Positions 1 through 10,715 are shown, counted from the first letter of the stretch. The stretch: 64,000 bases of DNA from Yersinia proxima (GCF_902170785.1 NZ_CABHYG010000017.1:434001-498000), one strand, 5' to 3'. The notes: a model not told the origin generated them from the sequence alone. Translations and numbers: made by a program.

Positions 1-564
1 ATTGAATCTACCCTGCTGGCTTCGCTGACAGCTGAGTGGGCTAAAAACCCCTCACTTGATAATCTACCAGTGGTATTGGATTGGTTTAATGGCCGCCGCA
101 CCCCGAATGCCAATCAGCGACTAAAAGGCGTGATTACCGACCTGAATTTGGGGACTGACGCACCCACGCTGTTTGGTGGATTTATCGCCGCCACCGCATT
201 TGGCGCCCGTGCGATTATGGAATGCTTCGAACAGCAAGACATTCCGGTGGAGAACGTGCTGGCATTGGGCGGTATTGCACGCAAATCGCCGGTTATCATG
301 CAGGTTTGTGCTGATGTCATGAACCGACCGATCCAAATTGTGGCATCTGACCAATGTTGCGCTTTGGGCGCGGCGATTTTTGCCGCCGTTGCCGCCGGTG
401 TGTTTGTTGATGTACCGACAGCACAACAACATATGGCGTGTAAGATTGAACGCACCCTGACACCCAATGCAGCACAAGTTGCCCGCTATCAACAGCTTTA
501 TCAACGCTATCAACAGTGGTGTCTATCCGCTGAGCCACACTACGCACCGGTAACCGAAGCGTGA
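1..564 (+). CDS. araB: L-ribulokinase, 3' part (cut by window start)
   Basis: The reading frame is open from base 1 and stops at 564, so only about the last 187 residues are present. The FGGY-kinase C-terminal domain is visible, including the motif [19 protein letters not shown] and the following [10 protein letters not shown] segment, which match the nucleotide-binding end of AraB. The enzyme phosphorylates L-ribulose to L-ribulose-5-phosphate in the cytoplasm. araA follows after 57 bases, the usual araBA arrangement, but araD is not next; it is at 29629-30324. The promoter and the 5' two thirds lie outside the window. Confidence 0.93.
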   Translation: MESTLLASLTAEWAKNPSLDNLPVVLDWFNGRRTPNANQRLKGVITDLNLGTDAPTLFGGFIAATAFGARAIMECFEQQDIPVENVLALGGIARKSPVIMQVCADVMNRPIQIVASDQCCALGAAIFAAVAAGVFVDVPTAQQHMACKIERTLTPNAAQVARYQQLYQRYQQWCLSAEPHYAPVTEA

Positions 565-621
565 TTAACCGGCTGATTTATCACTTTATGCTGTATAAAA
601 ATTGATTAAATGGAGTATCCG

Positions 622-2124
622 ATGGACGTATTCAAGCAATCAGAAGTGTGGTTTGTGATAGGCAGTCAAAACCTGTATGGCCCTAAAACCCTGCAACAAG
701 TGATGGATAATGCCCATCATGTCGTCAATAGCCTCAATAGTGAAGCGGGCTTGCCGGTCAAACTGGTGCTTAAACCGTTGGTGACCACGCCTGATGAAAT
801 TACCGCGTTGTGTCGTGAGGCCAACTACGATACCGCCTGTATTGGGATCATGACCTGGCTGCATACTTTCTCGCCGGCCAAAATGTGGATTGGTGGCCTG
901 AGCATTCTGAATAAACCGTTGCTGCAATTCCATACTCAGTTTAATGCTCAGATCCCATGGGAAACCATGGATATGGACTTTATGAACTTGAACCAAACTG
1001 CTCATGGTGGCCGTGAGTTTGGTTTTATCGGCGCACGTATGCGCCAGCAACACAGTGTTATCACCGGTCATTGGCAAGATAAAGAAGCTCATCAGCGGAT
1101 TGGCCAGTGGATGCGCGTTGCGGCAGCCAAACAGGAAAGCCAACAACTGAAAGTTGCCCGTTTCGGCGATAATATGCGCGAAGTGGCGGTGACCGAAGGG
1201 GATAAAGTTGCCGCACAGATCCAGTTTGGTTACTCGGTGAATGCCTATGGCATTGGTGATTTGGTCACCGTAGTGGATGCGGTCAGCAAAGGTGAGATTG
1301 ATGCCTTGGTTGAAGAATATGAAGCCACTTACCGGCTAACAGATGCCGTGCAGCTGAATGGCAATAAACGCGAAAATCTACTGGATGCCGCGCGTATTGA
1401 ATTGGGTATGAAGCGTTTTCTGGAACAAGGTGGTTTTAAGGCTTTCACCACTAACTTTGAAAATCTATATGGATTAAAACAGTTACCGGGGCTGGCAGTG
1501 CAACGCCTGATGCAACAAGGCTACGGTTTTGGTGGCGAAGGTGATTGGAAAACCGCCGCATTATTACGCATTCTGAAAGTCATGGGCACCGGCCTAAAAG
1601 GTGGTACATCCTTTATGGAGGATTACACCTATAACTTCCAGCCGGGTAATGATCTGGTGGTGGGCTCTCATATGCTGGAAGTGTGCCCATCGATCGCTAA
1701 AGAAGAAAAACCGCTGTTGGATGTGCAGCATTTAGGTATTGGCGGTAAAGCCGATCCTGCCCGGTTGATCTTCTCGACTCCGGCAGGCCCGGCACTGAAT
1801 GCCAGCTTAATCGATATGGGGAACCGCTTCCGCTTGTTGGTCAATGTGGTTGATACCGTCGAGCAACCGCATCCATTGCCAAAACTGCCGGTTGCGCGCG
1901 CTATTTGGCAAGCTCAGCCTTCACTGGCAACCGCCGCCGAGGCCTGGATTATCGCGGGTGGTGCGCACCATACCGTGTTCTCACAAGCTATTGGGGTGGA
2001 TGAGTTGCGTTTGTATGCTGAAATGCACGGCATTGAATTCTTGCTTATCGATAACGACACCACATTGCCAGCATTCAAAAATGAAATTCGCTGGAATGAA
2101 GTCTATTACCATCTGAATCGCTGA
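622..2124 (+). CDS. araA: L-arabinose isomerase
   Basis: AraA converts L-arabinose to L-ribulose, the first step of arabinose catabolism. The protein begins [20 protein letters not shown], closely matching AraA N-termini, and is 500 residues long, the same as in E. coli. I chose the ATG at 622 because GGAG lies at 612-615 with a six-base spacer; the in-frame ATG at 610 would add four residues and has no good ribosome site. Conserved AraA blocks such as [13 protein letters not shown] and the Mn-binding Glu/His region ([18 protein letters not shown]) are intact. It is presumably cotranscribed with araB. A YPAL-like repeat follows it. Confidence 0.97.
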   Translation: MDVFKQSEVWFVIGSQNLYGPKTLQQVMDNAHHVVNSLNSEAGLPVKLVLKPLVTTPDEITALCREANYDTACIGIMTWLHTFSPAKMWIGGLSILNKPLLQFHTQFNAQIPWETMDMDFMNLNQTAHGGREFGFIGARMRQQHSVITGHWQDKEAHQRIGQWMRVAAAKQESQQLKVARFGDNMREVAVTEGDKVAAQIQFGYSVNAYGIGDLVTVVDAVSKGEIDALVEEYEATYRLTDAVQLNGNKRENLLDAARIELGMKRFLEQGGFKAFTTNFENLYGLKQLPGLAVQRLMQQGYGFGGEGDWKTAALLRILKVMGTGLKGGTSFMEDYTYNFQPGNDLVVGSHMLEVCPSIAKEEKPLLDVQHLGIGGKADPARLIFSTPAGPALNASLIDMGNRFRLLVNVVDTVEQPHPLPKLPVARAIWQAQPSLATAAEAWIIAGGAHHTVFSQAIGVDELRLYAEMHGIEFLLIDNDTTLPAFKNEIRWNEVYYHLNR

Positions 2125-2140
2125 GTCAGGCATATAGCTA

Positions 2141-2160
2141 AAGGGGCTTAACCGCCCCTT
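2141..2160 (+). terminator. Hairpin after araA, candidate terminator
   Basis: AAGGGGC and GCCCCTT form a seven-base-pair stem with a six-base loop 16 bases after the araA stop. The T-tract after it is poor, so it may be a weak terminator or the remains of one disrupted by the adjacent palindromic repeat. Confidence 0.5.
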
Positions 2161-2174
2161 AAGGTTAATGACAA

Positions 2175-2285
2175 AACTACGATGGTTCAGTGCGTGAAGG
2201 GTTTACCGCACCTAGGGGCACTCCGACGGCTTACGCCGTTACGACCCCAACGGCACGATTCCCCTTCAATTGACATTGTTAGTAG
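2175..2285 (-). repeat. Yersinia palindromic (YPAL-type) repeat
   Basis: About 110 bases that recur in inverted orientation at 39051-39175 and more loosely at 42731-42855, 27378-27475 and 61156-61240. Shared blocks include GGGGCACTCCGACGGC, TTACGCCGTTACGACCCC and the AACGGCACGATTCCCCTTCA side. The sequence folds back on itself around GACGGCTTACGCCGT. Position directly after a stop codon and hairpin fits the known insertion preference of YPAL miniature elements. Assignment to YPAL is from memory of the family; boundaries are approximate. Confidence 0.6.
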
Positions 2286-2304
2286 CGTGTAATCTCTTGA
2301 TTAT

Positions 2305-4425
2305 TTACTCGGTCTGTAATCGCCACAAACGTGCATAGGTGCCGGACTGAGCCAGCAACTCTTGATGGTTACCCTGCTCTAATACTTGCCCCTCTTTTAA
2401 TACCAAAATACGATGACATTGGCGCAAAGTGTTTAAACGATGTGCGATGCATATGACAGTGCGATTACGGGTGATTTCCGGCAACTGGCGCATAATCGCC
2501 GCCTCAGACTCATAATCCAGCGCACTGGTTGCTTCATCAAGAATCAGTATTTTGGGATCCGCCATCAATGCTCTGGCTAACGCTACCCGCTGCCGCTGCC
2601 CACCCGATAACAAACTGCCGCGTTCGCCAACTGGCGTTTGATAACCCTGTGCTAGTGCAGCAATAAAGTCATGTGCGCCAGCTAAGCGGGCAATATGCTC
2701 AACATGAGCATCATCAGCGTTTGGCCGACACTGGCATATGTTGTCACGTATCGAGCCGGAAAATAGTACGCTCTCCTGCAACACCACACTCATCTGGCAG
2801 CGCAATGTGGTGGCATCCGTAATAGCTAAATCCTGCCCATCGACCAGAATTTGCCCATGTTGTGGTGTATATAATCGTTGAAGTAGCTTGGTTAATGTGG
2901 ATTTTCCGCAACCAGATGGGCCGGTAATACCAATAAACTCACCACCAGCAATATCTAAATTAAGATTTTGTATCACTTCGGCGGTATCGGGTCGATAACG
3001 GAAACGTACCTGTTTAAAAACCAGCCTCCCTGGGCTACCCGAACTGGATAACAACCCAGCGCTGCCCGGTTCAGTGGGATAATCCAGAATGGTGCCAATG
3101 CGTTTTAGCGCCACCTGTGTATGTTGAAAATCTTGCCAGATTTGTGCCAAACGCAAGATAGGCTGAGTGACATAGCCTGAAAACAGTGTGAACGCAATAA
3201 ACTGCCCTGGCGTCAGTTCTCCAGCCAATACCAATGTCACACCGATCCACAATAAAATAGCCGAAGTTATTTTATTGATTAACGTGATGCCTTGTTCAGC
3301 AATATTCGCTGCTCTGGCGCACGCAAATGAGGCTCTTACATAACCTGCCAATGAGTGCCGCCAACGCCGATTAAACTGATTCTCGGTGGCAGATGTTTTG
3401 ATGGTTTCCAGCCCACTGATGGCTTCAGTCAGGAATGCCGTATTCTGTGCACTGGCTTCATATTGGCACTCCACCCGCTTGCGTAATACCCCGCCCACCG
3501 CCCACCAGAACAACAGATAGCAAACCAAAGAAAACAAAACTATCCATGTCAACGGCTGGCTATAACAAAACATCACCGCGATAAAGGTGCCAACAAAGAC
3601 TAAATCCAGCAACATGGTCAACGCCGATCCCGTCAGGAAGCTGCGAATTTGCTCCATTTCCCGCATTTTAGCGATAGTTTGGCCAGTTTGTTGTGAAGCG
3701 AAGTAACTCAGTGGCAACCCCATTAAATGCCGATAAAGCCCGGTATTTAGCTCAGCCCCCACTCGACTGGATAAATGTGAGAATAGCCATCCGCGCAAAA
3801 AGGTGTAGCACGGCTCCGCAATTGCCAGCGCAACCATGGCCCCCCCCAGCACCATCAAGCTACCCACCCCTCGGCTCACCAACACTTTGTCGATGACACT
3901 TTCAAATAGCATCGGTGTCACCAGCAAAATCCCCTGCAAGAGCAATGAAACCAAAATGATATTACGTAACTGATGGCGGTATTTGGTGATCACCGGAATA
4001 AACCAGCTAAACCCAAAAGGTATTTTCTTTTGTTCTTGCGGTTCAGCTTTCGCCAATAATATGGCCTCGCCACTCCACAAGCTGGCGAGTTCTTGCTGAC
4101 TTATCTGTTTTTGCTGACCATCAACGGGAAAATATACGCTTGCGCCTGGTTCATTAAGCGCCAGTAACACATACCACTGCGTGTCATGACAGAACAAAAT
4201 AGGAAGCGGCAAATGTTCTAACCGCGAAATGGGATAGTTCACCGCCCTCGCCCGCAAACCAATCCAACTCGCACAGCGGCATAGCGCAATATTATCGATA
4301 TCCTGGGGAGCTAATCCGACTTTGTGTGCCAAGTGTGAAGATTCGACAGCCAAATCAAAACATGCCGCAGCACGGGCCAGCGCTTCCAACGGTTGATTAA
4401 CCTGAGTCGTGGTTGAATTTATCAT
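2305..4425 (-). CDS. Type I secretion ABC transporter (RtxE/HlyB-like)
   Basis: Inner-membrane ABC exporter of about 706 residues with the HlyB layout: an N-terminal degenerate C39-peptidase-like domain (roughly residues 10-130), six-helix membrane domain (about 150-430) and an ATPase domain. Walker A GPSGCGKST, signature LSGGQRQRVALARAL, Walker B ILILDEATSALD and the H-loop CIAHRLNT are all present, so it should be catalytically active. I chose the ATG at 4425, which has GGGAG eight bases upstream and lies two bases after the adaptor gene's stop; a TTG at 4431 sits too close to that site. It is the last gene of a three-gene leftward operon with a HlyD-type adaptor and a second ABC protein, the order of V. 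cholerae rtxB-rtxD-rtxE. Substrate unknown. Confidence 0.87.
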   Translation of the reverse strand: MINSTTTQVNQPLEALARAAACFDLAVESSHLAHKVGLAPQDIDNIALCRCASWIGLRARAVNYPISRLEHLPLPILFCHDTQWYVLLALNEPGASVYFPVDGQQKQISQQELASLWSGEAILLAKAEPQEQKKIPFGFSWFIPVITKYRHQLRNIILVSLLLQGILLVTPMLFESVIDKVLVSRGVGSLMVLGGAMVALAIAEPCYTFLRGWLFSHLSSRVGAELNTGLYRHLMGLPLSYFASQQTGQTIAKMREMEQIRSFLTGSALTMLLDLVFVGTFIAVMFCYSQPLTWIVLFSLVCYLLFWWAVGGVLRKRVECQYEASAQNTAFLTEAISGLETIKTSATENQFNRRWRHSLAGYVRASFACARAANIAEQGITLINKITSAILLWIGVTLVLAGELTPGQFIAFTLFSGYVTQPILRLAQIWQDFQHTQVALKRIGTILDYPTEPGSAGLLSSSGSPGRLVFKQVRFRYRPDTAEVIQNLNLDIAGGEFIGITGPSGCGKSTLTKLLQRLYTPQHGQILVDGQDLAITDATTLRCQMSVVLQESVLFSGSIRDNICQCRPNADDAHVEHIARLAGAHDFIAALAQGYQTPVGERGSLLSGGQRQRVALARALMADPKILILDEATSALDYESEAAIMRQLPEITRNRTVICIAHRLNTLRQCHRILVLKEGQVLEQGNHQELLAQSGTYARLWRLQTE

Positions 4426-4427
4426 TA

Positions 4428-5822
4428 TCAACGCTCCCTCATGGCTTCAGCTTGGTACTGTTGCAATGGACTGAGCAAGTAATCGATAACGCGCCGACGG
4501 CCAGTCTTAATCTCTGCGCTGACAGCCATACCTGCCGATAAACGCACCGGTTTCCCCTCTACGATCAGTGTATCGCTATCGAGCCGAATACGTGCCGGAA
4601 ACACCAAACCTCGCTGTTGGTCTTCCATGGCATCACGGGAAATATGTTTGACTTCACCAGAAAGCGTGCCGAATCGGGTATAGGGGAAACTGTCTATTTT
4701 GACTTCCACCTGCTGGCCGGGCAGTACAAAACCGATATCTTTATTGAGGATCATAACATCCAGTTCTAGCTGATGATTTTCCGGGACCAAAACCATGAGC
4801 GGTTGAGCGCTGGTGACGACACCGCCCAAAGTGTGCACCGTGGATTGCTGTATTACGCCGGAAACTGGTGCACGTAATGTCTGTTGCCGCTGCTTTTCTA
4901 TTAACTTCACCCGCTCTTGCTGCAATAGGTTGATAGCTTCGTGCGCCTTATTCAGTTGTTCCTGATAACTTCGCTTCTTCTCTGCCAGATAATGCAACCG
5001 CGTTTGCTTCAGATGGTGTGCTTTAGCTTGTAAAACAGCCTGTTCATTCTGTAAACGACTCGCCTCAGCATTGGCATTGAGCCATTCTCGCTCTTGTATC
5101 AACACCTCAACTTCAGCAATCGACTTCGATCTCACCAGGGTACGCAGTGCCTGTAGCCTTTGCTGGATATTTTTCATCAATGCTCGCTGTTGACCCATAC
5201 TGGCATATCCCGCCTTGATATAGGCCTGATTAACAGTTTGCTCGCTGTCCTGGCGCGCAAGTTCGGCATTGACTTCAGCATCTTCTTTCGCCAAAAGCGC
5301 TTTAGCTTTCATCACCAGGCTCTCGGGGCTGTTCTGGGGCGAAATGAAAGATGAGAGCGGATCAACGCTCAGTAGTGCTGACATGCGCGCAACCTCCAGC
5401 GAACGGTGCATTAATTGTTGGTTGATATTGCTGACCTCGGCATCAATACCAATAGGACTAAGTTCAATTAGCACTTGCCCCGCTTCTACCCGGTCACCAT
5501 CACGAACATTGATTGCTGCCACCACTCCCGGTTCAAGCGATTGGATGACTTTAGAATGCTCAGATACAATCACTTTCCCATTGGCTGATGCATGAATATC
5601 AAGCCTTCCGACAATTGACCAGATCAAGACCAACACTAATGTGAGTGCTAAAAACCAGGCAGTACACCAGGCCAATGGCGCTAGCGGACGTTCCACGATA
5701 TCAAGGTAAGCAGGGAGGAAATCATATTCGTCGCGGGTTCGTTTCGCAGTGTGATAACGTTGCCAGCGTTTTTTTATCCGGCCGAAAATGGCTAATTTCG
5801 CCCGAAATCGCATCAACTTCAT
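4428..5822 (-). CDS. Type I secretion membrane fusion protein (RtxD/HlyD-like)
   Basis: A 464-residue periplasmic adaptor that would link the ABC transporters to a TolC-type outer membrane channel. It has a cytoplasmic N-terminus, one membrane helix at about residues 53-73, a lipoyl/biotinyl-like half (SLEPGVVAAINVRDGDRVEAG), a long coiled-coil region (about 130-310) and the second lipoyl half with the HlyD signature near LRAPVSGVIQQ and a beta-barrel end. The ATG at 5822 has AGGA at good spacing and overlaps the upstream ABC gene stop (ATGA), so the three genes are translationally coupled. No tolC homologue is in the window. Confidence 0.9.
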   Translation of the reverse strand: MKLMRFRAKLAIFGRIKKRWQRYHTAKRTRDEYDFLPAYLDIVERPLAPLAWCTAWFLALTLVLVLIWSIVGRLDIHASANGKVIVSEHSKVIQSLEPGVVAAINVRDGDRVEAGQVLIELSPIGIDAEVSNINQQLMHRSLEVARMSALLSVDPLSSFISPQNSPESLVMKAKALLAKEDAEVNAELARQDSEQTVNQAYIKAGYASMGQQRALMKNIQQRLQALRTLVRSKSIAEVEVLIQEREWLNANAEASRLQNEQAVLQAKAHHLKQTRLHYLAEKKRSYQEQLNKAHEAINLLQQERVKLIEKQRQQTLRAPVSGVIQQSTVHTLGGVVTSAQPLMVLVPENHQLELDVMILNKDIGFVLPGQQVEVKIDSFPYTRFGTLSGEVKHISRDAMEDQQRGLVFPARIRLDSDTLIVEGKPVRLSAGMAVSAEIKTGRRRVIDYLLSPLQQYQAEAMRER

Positions 5823-7945
5823 TTTGATTCCTCATGACTAAAGTCGGCTTGCTGTTGCCACAGTTGGGCATAGATACCGTTTTGTGCCAGCAGTTGGTCA
5901 TGATTTGCCAGCTCAGCCACACAGCCTTGCTTTATGACGGCAATACGATGACAGTGCCGCACCGTCGAAAGGCGGTGAGCAATGGTAATGACTGTGCGAT
6001 TGGTAATAATGCGGGACATATTCTTCTGAACTTCAGCTTGTGACTCATCATCCAGAGCACTGGTCGCCTCATCAAAAATCAAAATACGAGGGTTGGCCAG
6101 CAGCGTACGGGCAATAGCAATACGCTGGCGTTGCCCACCAGAAAGAGATGCCCCACCTTCAGACAGCACGGTGTCATACCCTAGCGGCAAGGCCAGAATA
6201 AAATCGTTAGCACCCGCCAAACAGGCCGCATCAACGACGTCACTCAGTGGGGCAGTTGGCCGAGAATAGGCAATATTTTCACGAACGGTGCGGTTAAACA
6301 GGTAATTTTCCTGCATCACCACACCCACCTGACGACGTAGATACTCAGGAGAGAAATGGTTTATCGAGTAACCATCAATATTAATAACGCCCTGTTCAGC
6401 AATATAAAGCCGCTGTAGTAGCCGCGCGACCGTACTTTTGCCTGAACCTGACGGGCCGACCAGCCCGATATGATCTCCCGCGCGCAGTGATAATGAGAAA
6501 TGACGTAATACGGGATCAAGATCGGGGCGATAACGGAAAACCACATTGTCCAGGGTGATATCACCGTTAATTTGGCGATGAGAAGGTGCGACACCGGTGG
6601 CTTGCTCGACCGGCAAACTCAAAATATCGGAAATCAGCAGCAGCCCCACCTGCGCTCGGATGCTCTGTTGCCATAAATCAACCAACTTACTCATTGGCAT
6701 TAATGCTTGTACCGCCAGCATATTAAAAGCGATTAACTGCCCGATACTGAGTTGTACAGACATGACTTGATATGCCCCAACAACAATCACCAGTGCTCCT
6801 GCCAGCTTTTGTAGCAATTGAGCACACTGACTGCTGAAGTTTTGCAGGTTTTGCACCTGAAAATTGGCTTGAGCATAATCCCGCGTTTGCGTTTCCCAGC
6901 GCTGCTGCATTTGCGGTTCTAACGCCAGGCTTTTAACGGTTTCAACTCCGGAGACAGTTTCGGTTAAAAATGCGCCATTCTGAGCCGCGCAACCGCACAA
7001 TACTTCGACTTTTTTTTGCAATGGCCGAGTGGTAAGTACCGCTAATAACAGATAAAGCGGTAACGTACCCAGAATTATTAATGTCAGTAGCGACGAAATA
7101 CACCACATAACAATAAATAAGACGAGAGTAAAAACCACATCCACACATAATGTCAGAGCCGAACCTGTAATAAATTCACGAATATTATCCAGCTCTCGCA
7201 CTCTTGCAACAATATTCCCCACATGGCGCTGCTTAAAATAACTTAGTGGTAACTTTATTAAATGTTTAAATAGCTTGCCACCTAATAAAATATCCACGCG
7301 TGTGGTGGTATGGCTAAAGATATATTCACGCAGAAGTTTCAGAATGACTTCATACACCCCGACAACTAATAACACAATAATTAATACATCAAGCGTTGCC
7401 AGTGCATTATGAACCAAGACTTTATCCATAATGACCTGAAAGAAAAGCGGAGATATCAAAGCCAGAAACTGCAATAGCATTGATAATACCAAAACCTGAA
7501 CCAGTGATTTGCGGTGACGCAGTAAGACCGGAATAAACCAGCGTATATCAAAACGCGAATGGCTGCAATAGAGTACAACACCGCCCCAGAGCTTGCTAAG
7601 ATCTTGATAATTTATCACTTGTGGCTTATTACTATCAGAATATTGCAGTAATGCCTGATCAGAGTTCAATCGTGCCAACAGGATAAATCTGCCCTGAATA
7701 TCCCGAAACGCCAGGGGTAATTGTGTTGGTTTTATTTTATTGAGTGATTGTTTTTTTACTTTGAAACGGGTTGATGTTATACGCGATAATTGCGCAAAAG
7801 ACCCTTTCAGGGCGTCGAGTGAGATCCTTGCCGAGGTATCAGTGACAGTATTTCTACCAAATACTTCAACGGATTCTGAATTTATTCCCGCCAACTGAAT
7901 TAAGCGCGCTGCACATACCAAAGCGGAATGAAGATGATTTCCCAT
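5819..7945 (-). CDS. Type I secretion ABC transporter (RtxB/HlyB-like)
   Basis: First gene of the leftward operon, 708 residues. Architecture: N-terminal peptidase-like domain lacking an evident catalytic Cys-His pair (about 1-130), membrane domain with IPVLLRHRKSLVQVLVLS entering the first helix (about 155-440), and ATPase domain with Walker A GPSGSGKST, signature SLSGGQRQRIAIARTL, Walker B ILIFDEATSALD and H-loop IAHRLST. It is related to the ABC protein at 2305-4425, but clearly diverged from it, so the pair is not a recent duplication. In MARTX exporters the two ABC proteins are thought to act together as a heterodimer. The start ATG has only a distant AGG upstream. Confidence 0.88.
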   Translation of the reverse strand: MGNHLHSALVCAARLIQLAGINSESVEVFGRNTVTDTSARISLDALKGSFAQLSRITSTRFKVKKQSLNKIKPTQLPLAFRDIQGRFILLARLNSDQALLQYSDSNKPQVINYQDLSKLWGGVVLYCSHSRFDIRWFIPVLLRHRKSLVQVLVLSMLLQFLALISPLFFQVIMDKVLVHNALATLDVLIIVLLVVGVYEVILKLLREYIFSHTTTRVDILLGGKLFKHLIKLPLSYFKQRHVGNIVARVRELDNIREFITGSALTLCVDVVFTLVLFIVMWCISSLLTLIILGTLPLYLLLAVLTTRPLQKKVEVLCGCAAQNGAFLTETVSGVETVKSLALEPQMQQRWETQTRDYAQANFQVQNLQNFSSQCAQLLQKLAGALVIVVGAYQVMSVQLSIGQLIAFNMLAVQALMPMSKLVDLWQQSIRAQVGLLLISDILSLPVEQATGVAPSHRQINGDITLDNVVFRYRPDLDPVLRHFSLSLRAGDHIGLVGPSGSGKSTVARLLQRLYIAEQGVINIDGYSINHFSPEYLRRQVGVVMQENYLFNRTVRENIAYSRPTAPLSDVVDAACLAGANDFILALPLGYDTVLSEGGASLSGGQRQRIAIARTLLANPRILIFDEATSALDDESQAEVQKNMSRIITNRTVITIAHRLSTVRHCHRIAVIKQGCVAELANHDQLLAQNGIYAQLWQQQADFSHEESK

Positions 7946-8290
7946 AAATTAAACAACCTATAATTTTACCGTCAAAAACAAATAATTGCTTATGAAGCTA
8001 TAGAATATAACTCCGGCATTTTAGGGTTTCTTTTATACACCGCCACTATAGAGTAAGAATTTATAATGAAATTCATCTGAAAATTTCTTTAAATTCATTT
8101 AAAAAATAAAATAAGAAAAATTAAAACTTCAAAAGCCCCACCAATATGGATGTCACAGAGTAAATATTAAACACGCGGGTGTTATTATCAGCCAATCGCT
8201 CACATTTATTGATTTGCATCGCCAATTTCTTAGCGCTTTGTGTGATAATTTCGCCGTGATTTAATCATCGAAAACAGGAAATTTCGCACC
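7946..8290. other. AT-rich divergent intergenic region
   Basis: This 345-base gap lies between the divergent secretion operon and fhs, and must hold both promoters. The part next to the secretion operon (about 7980-8130) is very AT-rich with A/T runs, a composition often bound by H-NS. No gene, hairpin or known operator was recognised. AGGAA at 8276-8280 is the probable fhs ribosome site. Confidence 0.5.
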
Positions 8291-10048
8291 ATGACACCGA
8301 CACTGTCTTCATCTGCCGATGCTCTCCCTTCGCTATCAAATATGAGTTCTGAAACAAATTTGCACCCCATTCAGCAAATTGCACAACAATTAGGCCTGAG
8401 TGCAGATGATTTAATCCCCTATGGTCATCATATGGCGAAAGTTGACATCCGTGCATTACGGGCCGGTGCTCCACAAGGCAAACTGATTCTGGTTTCCAGC
8501 ATTACTCCGACGCCGCTGGGAGAAGGCAAAACTGTCACGACCATTGGTTTAAGTCAGGGAATCAATCAATTAGGCTATCGCGGGGTGGCTTGTATTCGCC
8601 AACCGAGTCTTGGCCCTGTCTTTGGTGTTAAAGGAGGGGCAGCAGGCGGTGGTGCGGCGCAAGTATTACCCATGGAGAAATTGAATCTGCATTTGACCGG
8701 TGATATCCACGCCATTAGCGCGGCACATAATCTCGCAGCGGCGGCGTTAGATGCACGTTTGTATCATGAGCAACGTCTGGGGCCAGCCTTTAGCCAACAA
8801 ACCGGCATGCCACTGCTTAATATTGATGCTCAACAAATTCTCTGGCCACGAGTGGTTGACCATAATGATCGGGCGCTGCGGCATATTCAGGTCGGTGTGG
8901 GCGGCGGCACTCACGGTGTTGAGCGTCACGACCATGTGGAAATTACAGCGGCATCAGAACTTATGGCCATTCTGGCGTTGTCAGAAAATCTGCATGACAT
9001 GCGCCAACGTATTGGTCGAATAATTTTAGCCCACAGCGCTAGCGGCCAAGCCATTACTGCTGATGATTTGGGGGTGGCGGGTGCCATGACGGTGCTAATG
9101 AAAGAGGCCATCCACCCGACGCTGATGCAAACCAGCGAACAGACACCGGTGTTCATTCACGCTGGGCCATTTGCCAATATTGCACACGGGAACTCTTCAG
9201 TGCTGGCTGACCGTTTGGGGTTGCAGTTAGCAGATTATGTAGTGACAGAAGCGGGCTTCGGTTCTGATATGGGAATGGAGAAGTTCTTTAATATCAAGTA
9301 TCGACAATCTGGTATCGCACCATCCTGTGTGGTTCTGGTTGCCACATTACGTAGTCTGAAAGCCAATAGTGGTGTTTTTGATATCAAACCGGGCCAACCT
9401 CTGCCTGCTGAAATTCTCAATACCAACATTCCTTCATTGAGCCAAGGTTGCGCCAATCTAAAATGGCATATTAATAATGCCCAAAATTATGGTTTACCGG
9501 TGGTAGTGGCCGTCAATCGCTTCCCTGACGACAGCACGGAAGAACTGACCTTTTTGGCCGACTATGCGCTATCTGCTGGCGCAGTTGCCTGTGAAATCAG
9601 TGAGGCTTTTGCAAAAGGCGGCGCGGGCACCACCGCCTTGGCTCAGTGCGTTATCGATGCTTGCGCTCATGCATCTCCCCCTGTACTGGCGTACCCTGAC
9701 AGTGCCTCATTGGAACAGAAAATAGAGATTTTGGCGCAGCGCTATGGTGCCCGTGAAGTCACTTTTACCCCACAAGCACGCCAACAGCTTGACTCAATAA
9801 CTGAGGCCGGTTTTGGTCATTTACCGTTGTGTATCGCCAAAACACCGTTGTCCATCAGCGCAGATGCCAGCTTGAAGAATGTTCCACATGACTTCGTATT
9901 ACCTGTCACGGCCTGTGCGGTGTCAGCCGGTGCTGGATTTGTGCGGATTTATGCTGGGGATATTATGACCATGCCGGGTCTGGGAACACAGCCTGCGTAT
10001 TATCATATTGATATAGATGACGAAGGGTGTATTCGCGGGTTAAGCTAG
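8291..10048 (+). CDS. fhs: Formate--tetrahydrofolate ligase
   Basis: Cytoplasmic enzyme that makes 10-formyl-tetrahydrofolate from formate, ATP and tetrahydrofolate, feeding one-carbon and purine synthesis. The 585-residue protein has the P-loop region [16 protein letters not shown] near residue 75, the [12 protein letters not shown] block and the C-terminal [15 protein letters not shown]. The N-terminus is about 25 residues longer than many Fhs proteins; an ATG at 8342 could give the shorter form but lacks a ribosome site, while 8291 has AGGAA about ten bases upstream. E. coli K-12 lacks this gene; it is found in Yersinia and many other bacteria. Confidence 0.95.
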   Translation: MTPTLSSSADALPSLSNMSSETNLHPIQQIAQQLGLSADDLIPYGHHMAKVDIRALRAGAPQGKLILVSSITPTPLGEGKTVTTIGLSQGINQLGYRGVACIRQPSLGPVFGVKGGAAGGGAAQVLPMEKLNLHLTGDIHAISAAHNLAAAALDARLYHEQRLGPAFSQQTGMPLLNIDAQQILWPRVVDHNDRALRHIQVGVGGGTHGVERHDHVEITAASELMAILALSENLHDMRQRIGRIILAHSASGQAITADDLGVAGAMTVLMKEAIHPTLMQTSEQTPVFIHAGPFANIAHGNSSVLADRLGLQLADYVVTEAGFGSDMGMEKFFNIKYRQSGIAPSCVVLVATLRSLKANSGVFDIKPGQPLPAEILNTNIPSLSQGCANLKWHINNAQNYGLPVVVAVNRFPDDSTEELTFLADYALSAGAVACEISEAFAKGGAGTTALAQCVIDACAHASPPVLAYPDSASLEQKIEILAQRYGAREVTFTPQARQQLDSITEAGFGHLPLCIAKTPLSISADASLKNVPHDFVLPVTACAVSAGAGFVRIYAGDIMTMPGLGTQPAYYHIDIDDEGCIRGLS

Positions 10049-10086
10049 GTAGATACTAGAAAGTTAATAGATCAATAAGGTTCACT

Positions 10087-10530
10087 ATGTCTCAACCTAA
10101 GGAATATCAACGTATTGGCGGCTGGCTATTGGCACCGCTGGCTTATTTGATTGTGACATTGCTCAGTGCCAGCTTAATGTTGGCACTCTATGCTATGGCG
10201 ATTTTTACGCCAGAATCCAGAGAATATCTGGTGACCAACTCGCAGGCATTTACTTTGCAATGGTATTTCTCCGTGGTCACCACGCTCTTAATGTGGATTT
10301 ATACCTTATGGGTCATCTGGCTGTTCTGTAGCCGCTCACAGCGATTCCCTAAATGGTTTATTCTCTGGCTATTACTGACTGTATTATTGGCATTAAAAGC
10401 ATTTGCTTTCTCGCCCATCAGTGATGATATCGCCTTACGCACCTTGGGTTGGCCCCTGCTGGCGGCGGCGATTTTTGTGCCTTATATGAAACGTTCGCAG
10501 CGAGTAAAGCATACTTTTATTGAACATTAA
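10087..10530 (+). CDS. ydgK: DUF2569 inner membrane protein, YdgK-like
   Basis: A 147-residue protein with four hydrophobic segments (about 13-40, 58-84, 93-112 and 118-135) and the N-terminal YQRIGGWLLAPLAYLI typical of DUF2569 proteins. Function is unknown. E. coli ydgK also lies just upstream of rsxA, so this is the likely orthologue. AGG six bases before the ATG is the ribosome site. It could share a transcript with fhs, 38 bases upstream. Confidence 0.8.
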   Translation: MSQPKEYQRIGGWLLAPLAYLIVTLLSASLMLALYAMAIFTPESREYLVTNSQAFTLQWYFSVVTTLLMWIYTLWVIWLFCSRSQRFPKWFILWLLLTVLLALKAFAFSPISDDIALRTLGWPLLAAAIFVPYMKRSQRVKHTFIEH

Positions 10531-10553
10531 GCTAATTGCGCACTTTTTCTTCC

Positions 10554-10680
10554 AGGTATCCAATAGATTTCAAGGTGCAGGAAGGCGGCAAGCAAGAGCA
10601 TCCCGATGAGCTGACACAAGTCAGTGATTCGGGTAATTGAGTGCAGCCAACACACCTGCAACTTGAAATATGACGGATAA
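10554..10680. repeat. ERIC element upstream of rsxA
   Basis: A 127-base imperfect palindrome that matches enterobacterial repetitive intergenic consensus elements: GCAGGAAGGCGGCAAGC near one end, paired CCCGATGAGCTGAC / GTCAGTGATTCGGG arms in the middle, and GCAGCCAACACACCTGCA towards the other end. It lies between ydgK and rsxA. Confidence 0.88.
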
Positions 10681-10715
10681 AAGGGTAATAACCTTGCTCT
10701 TCATCTGTTGTTCTT

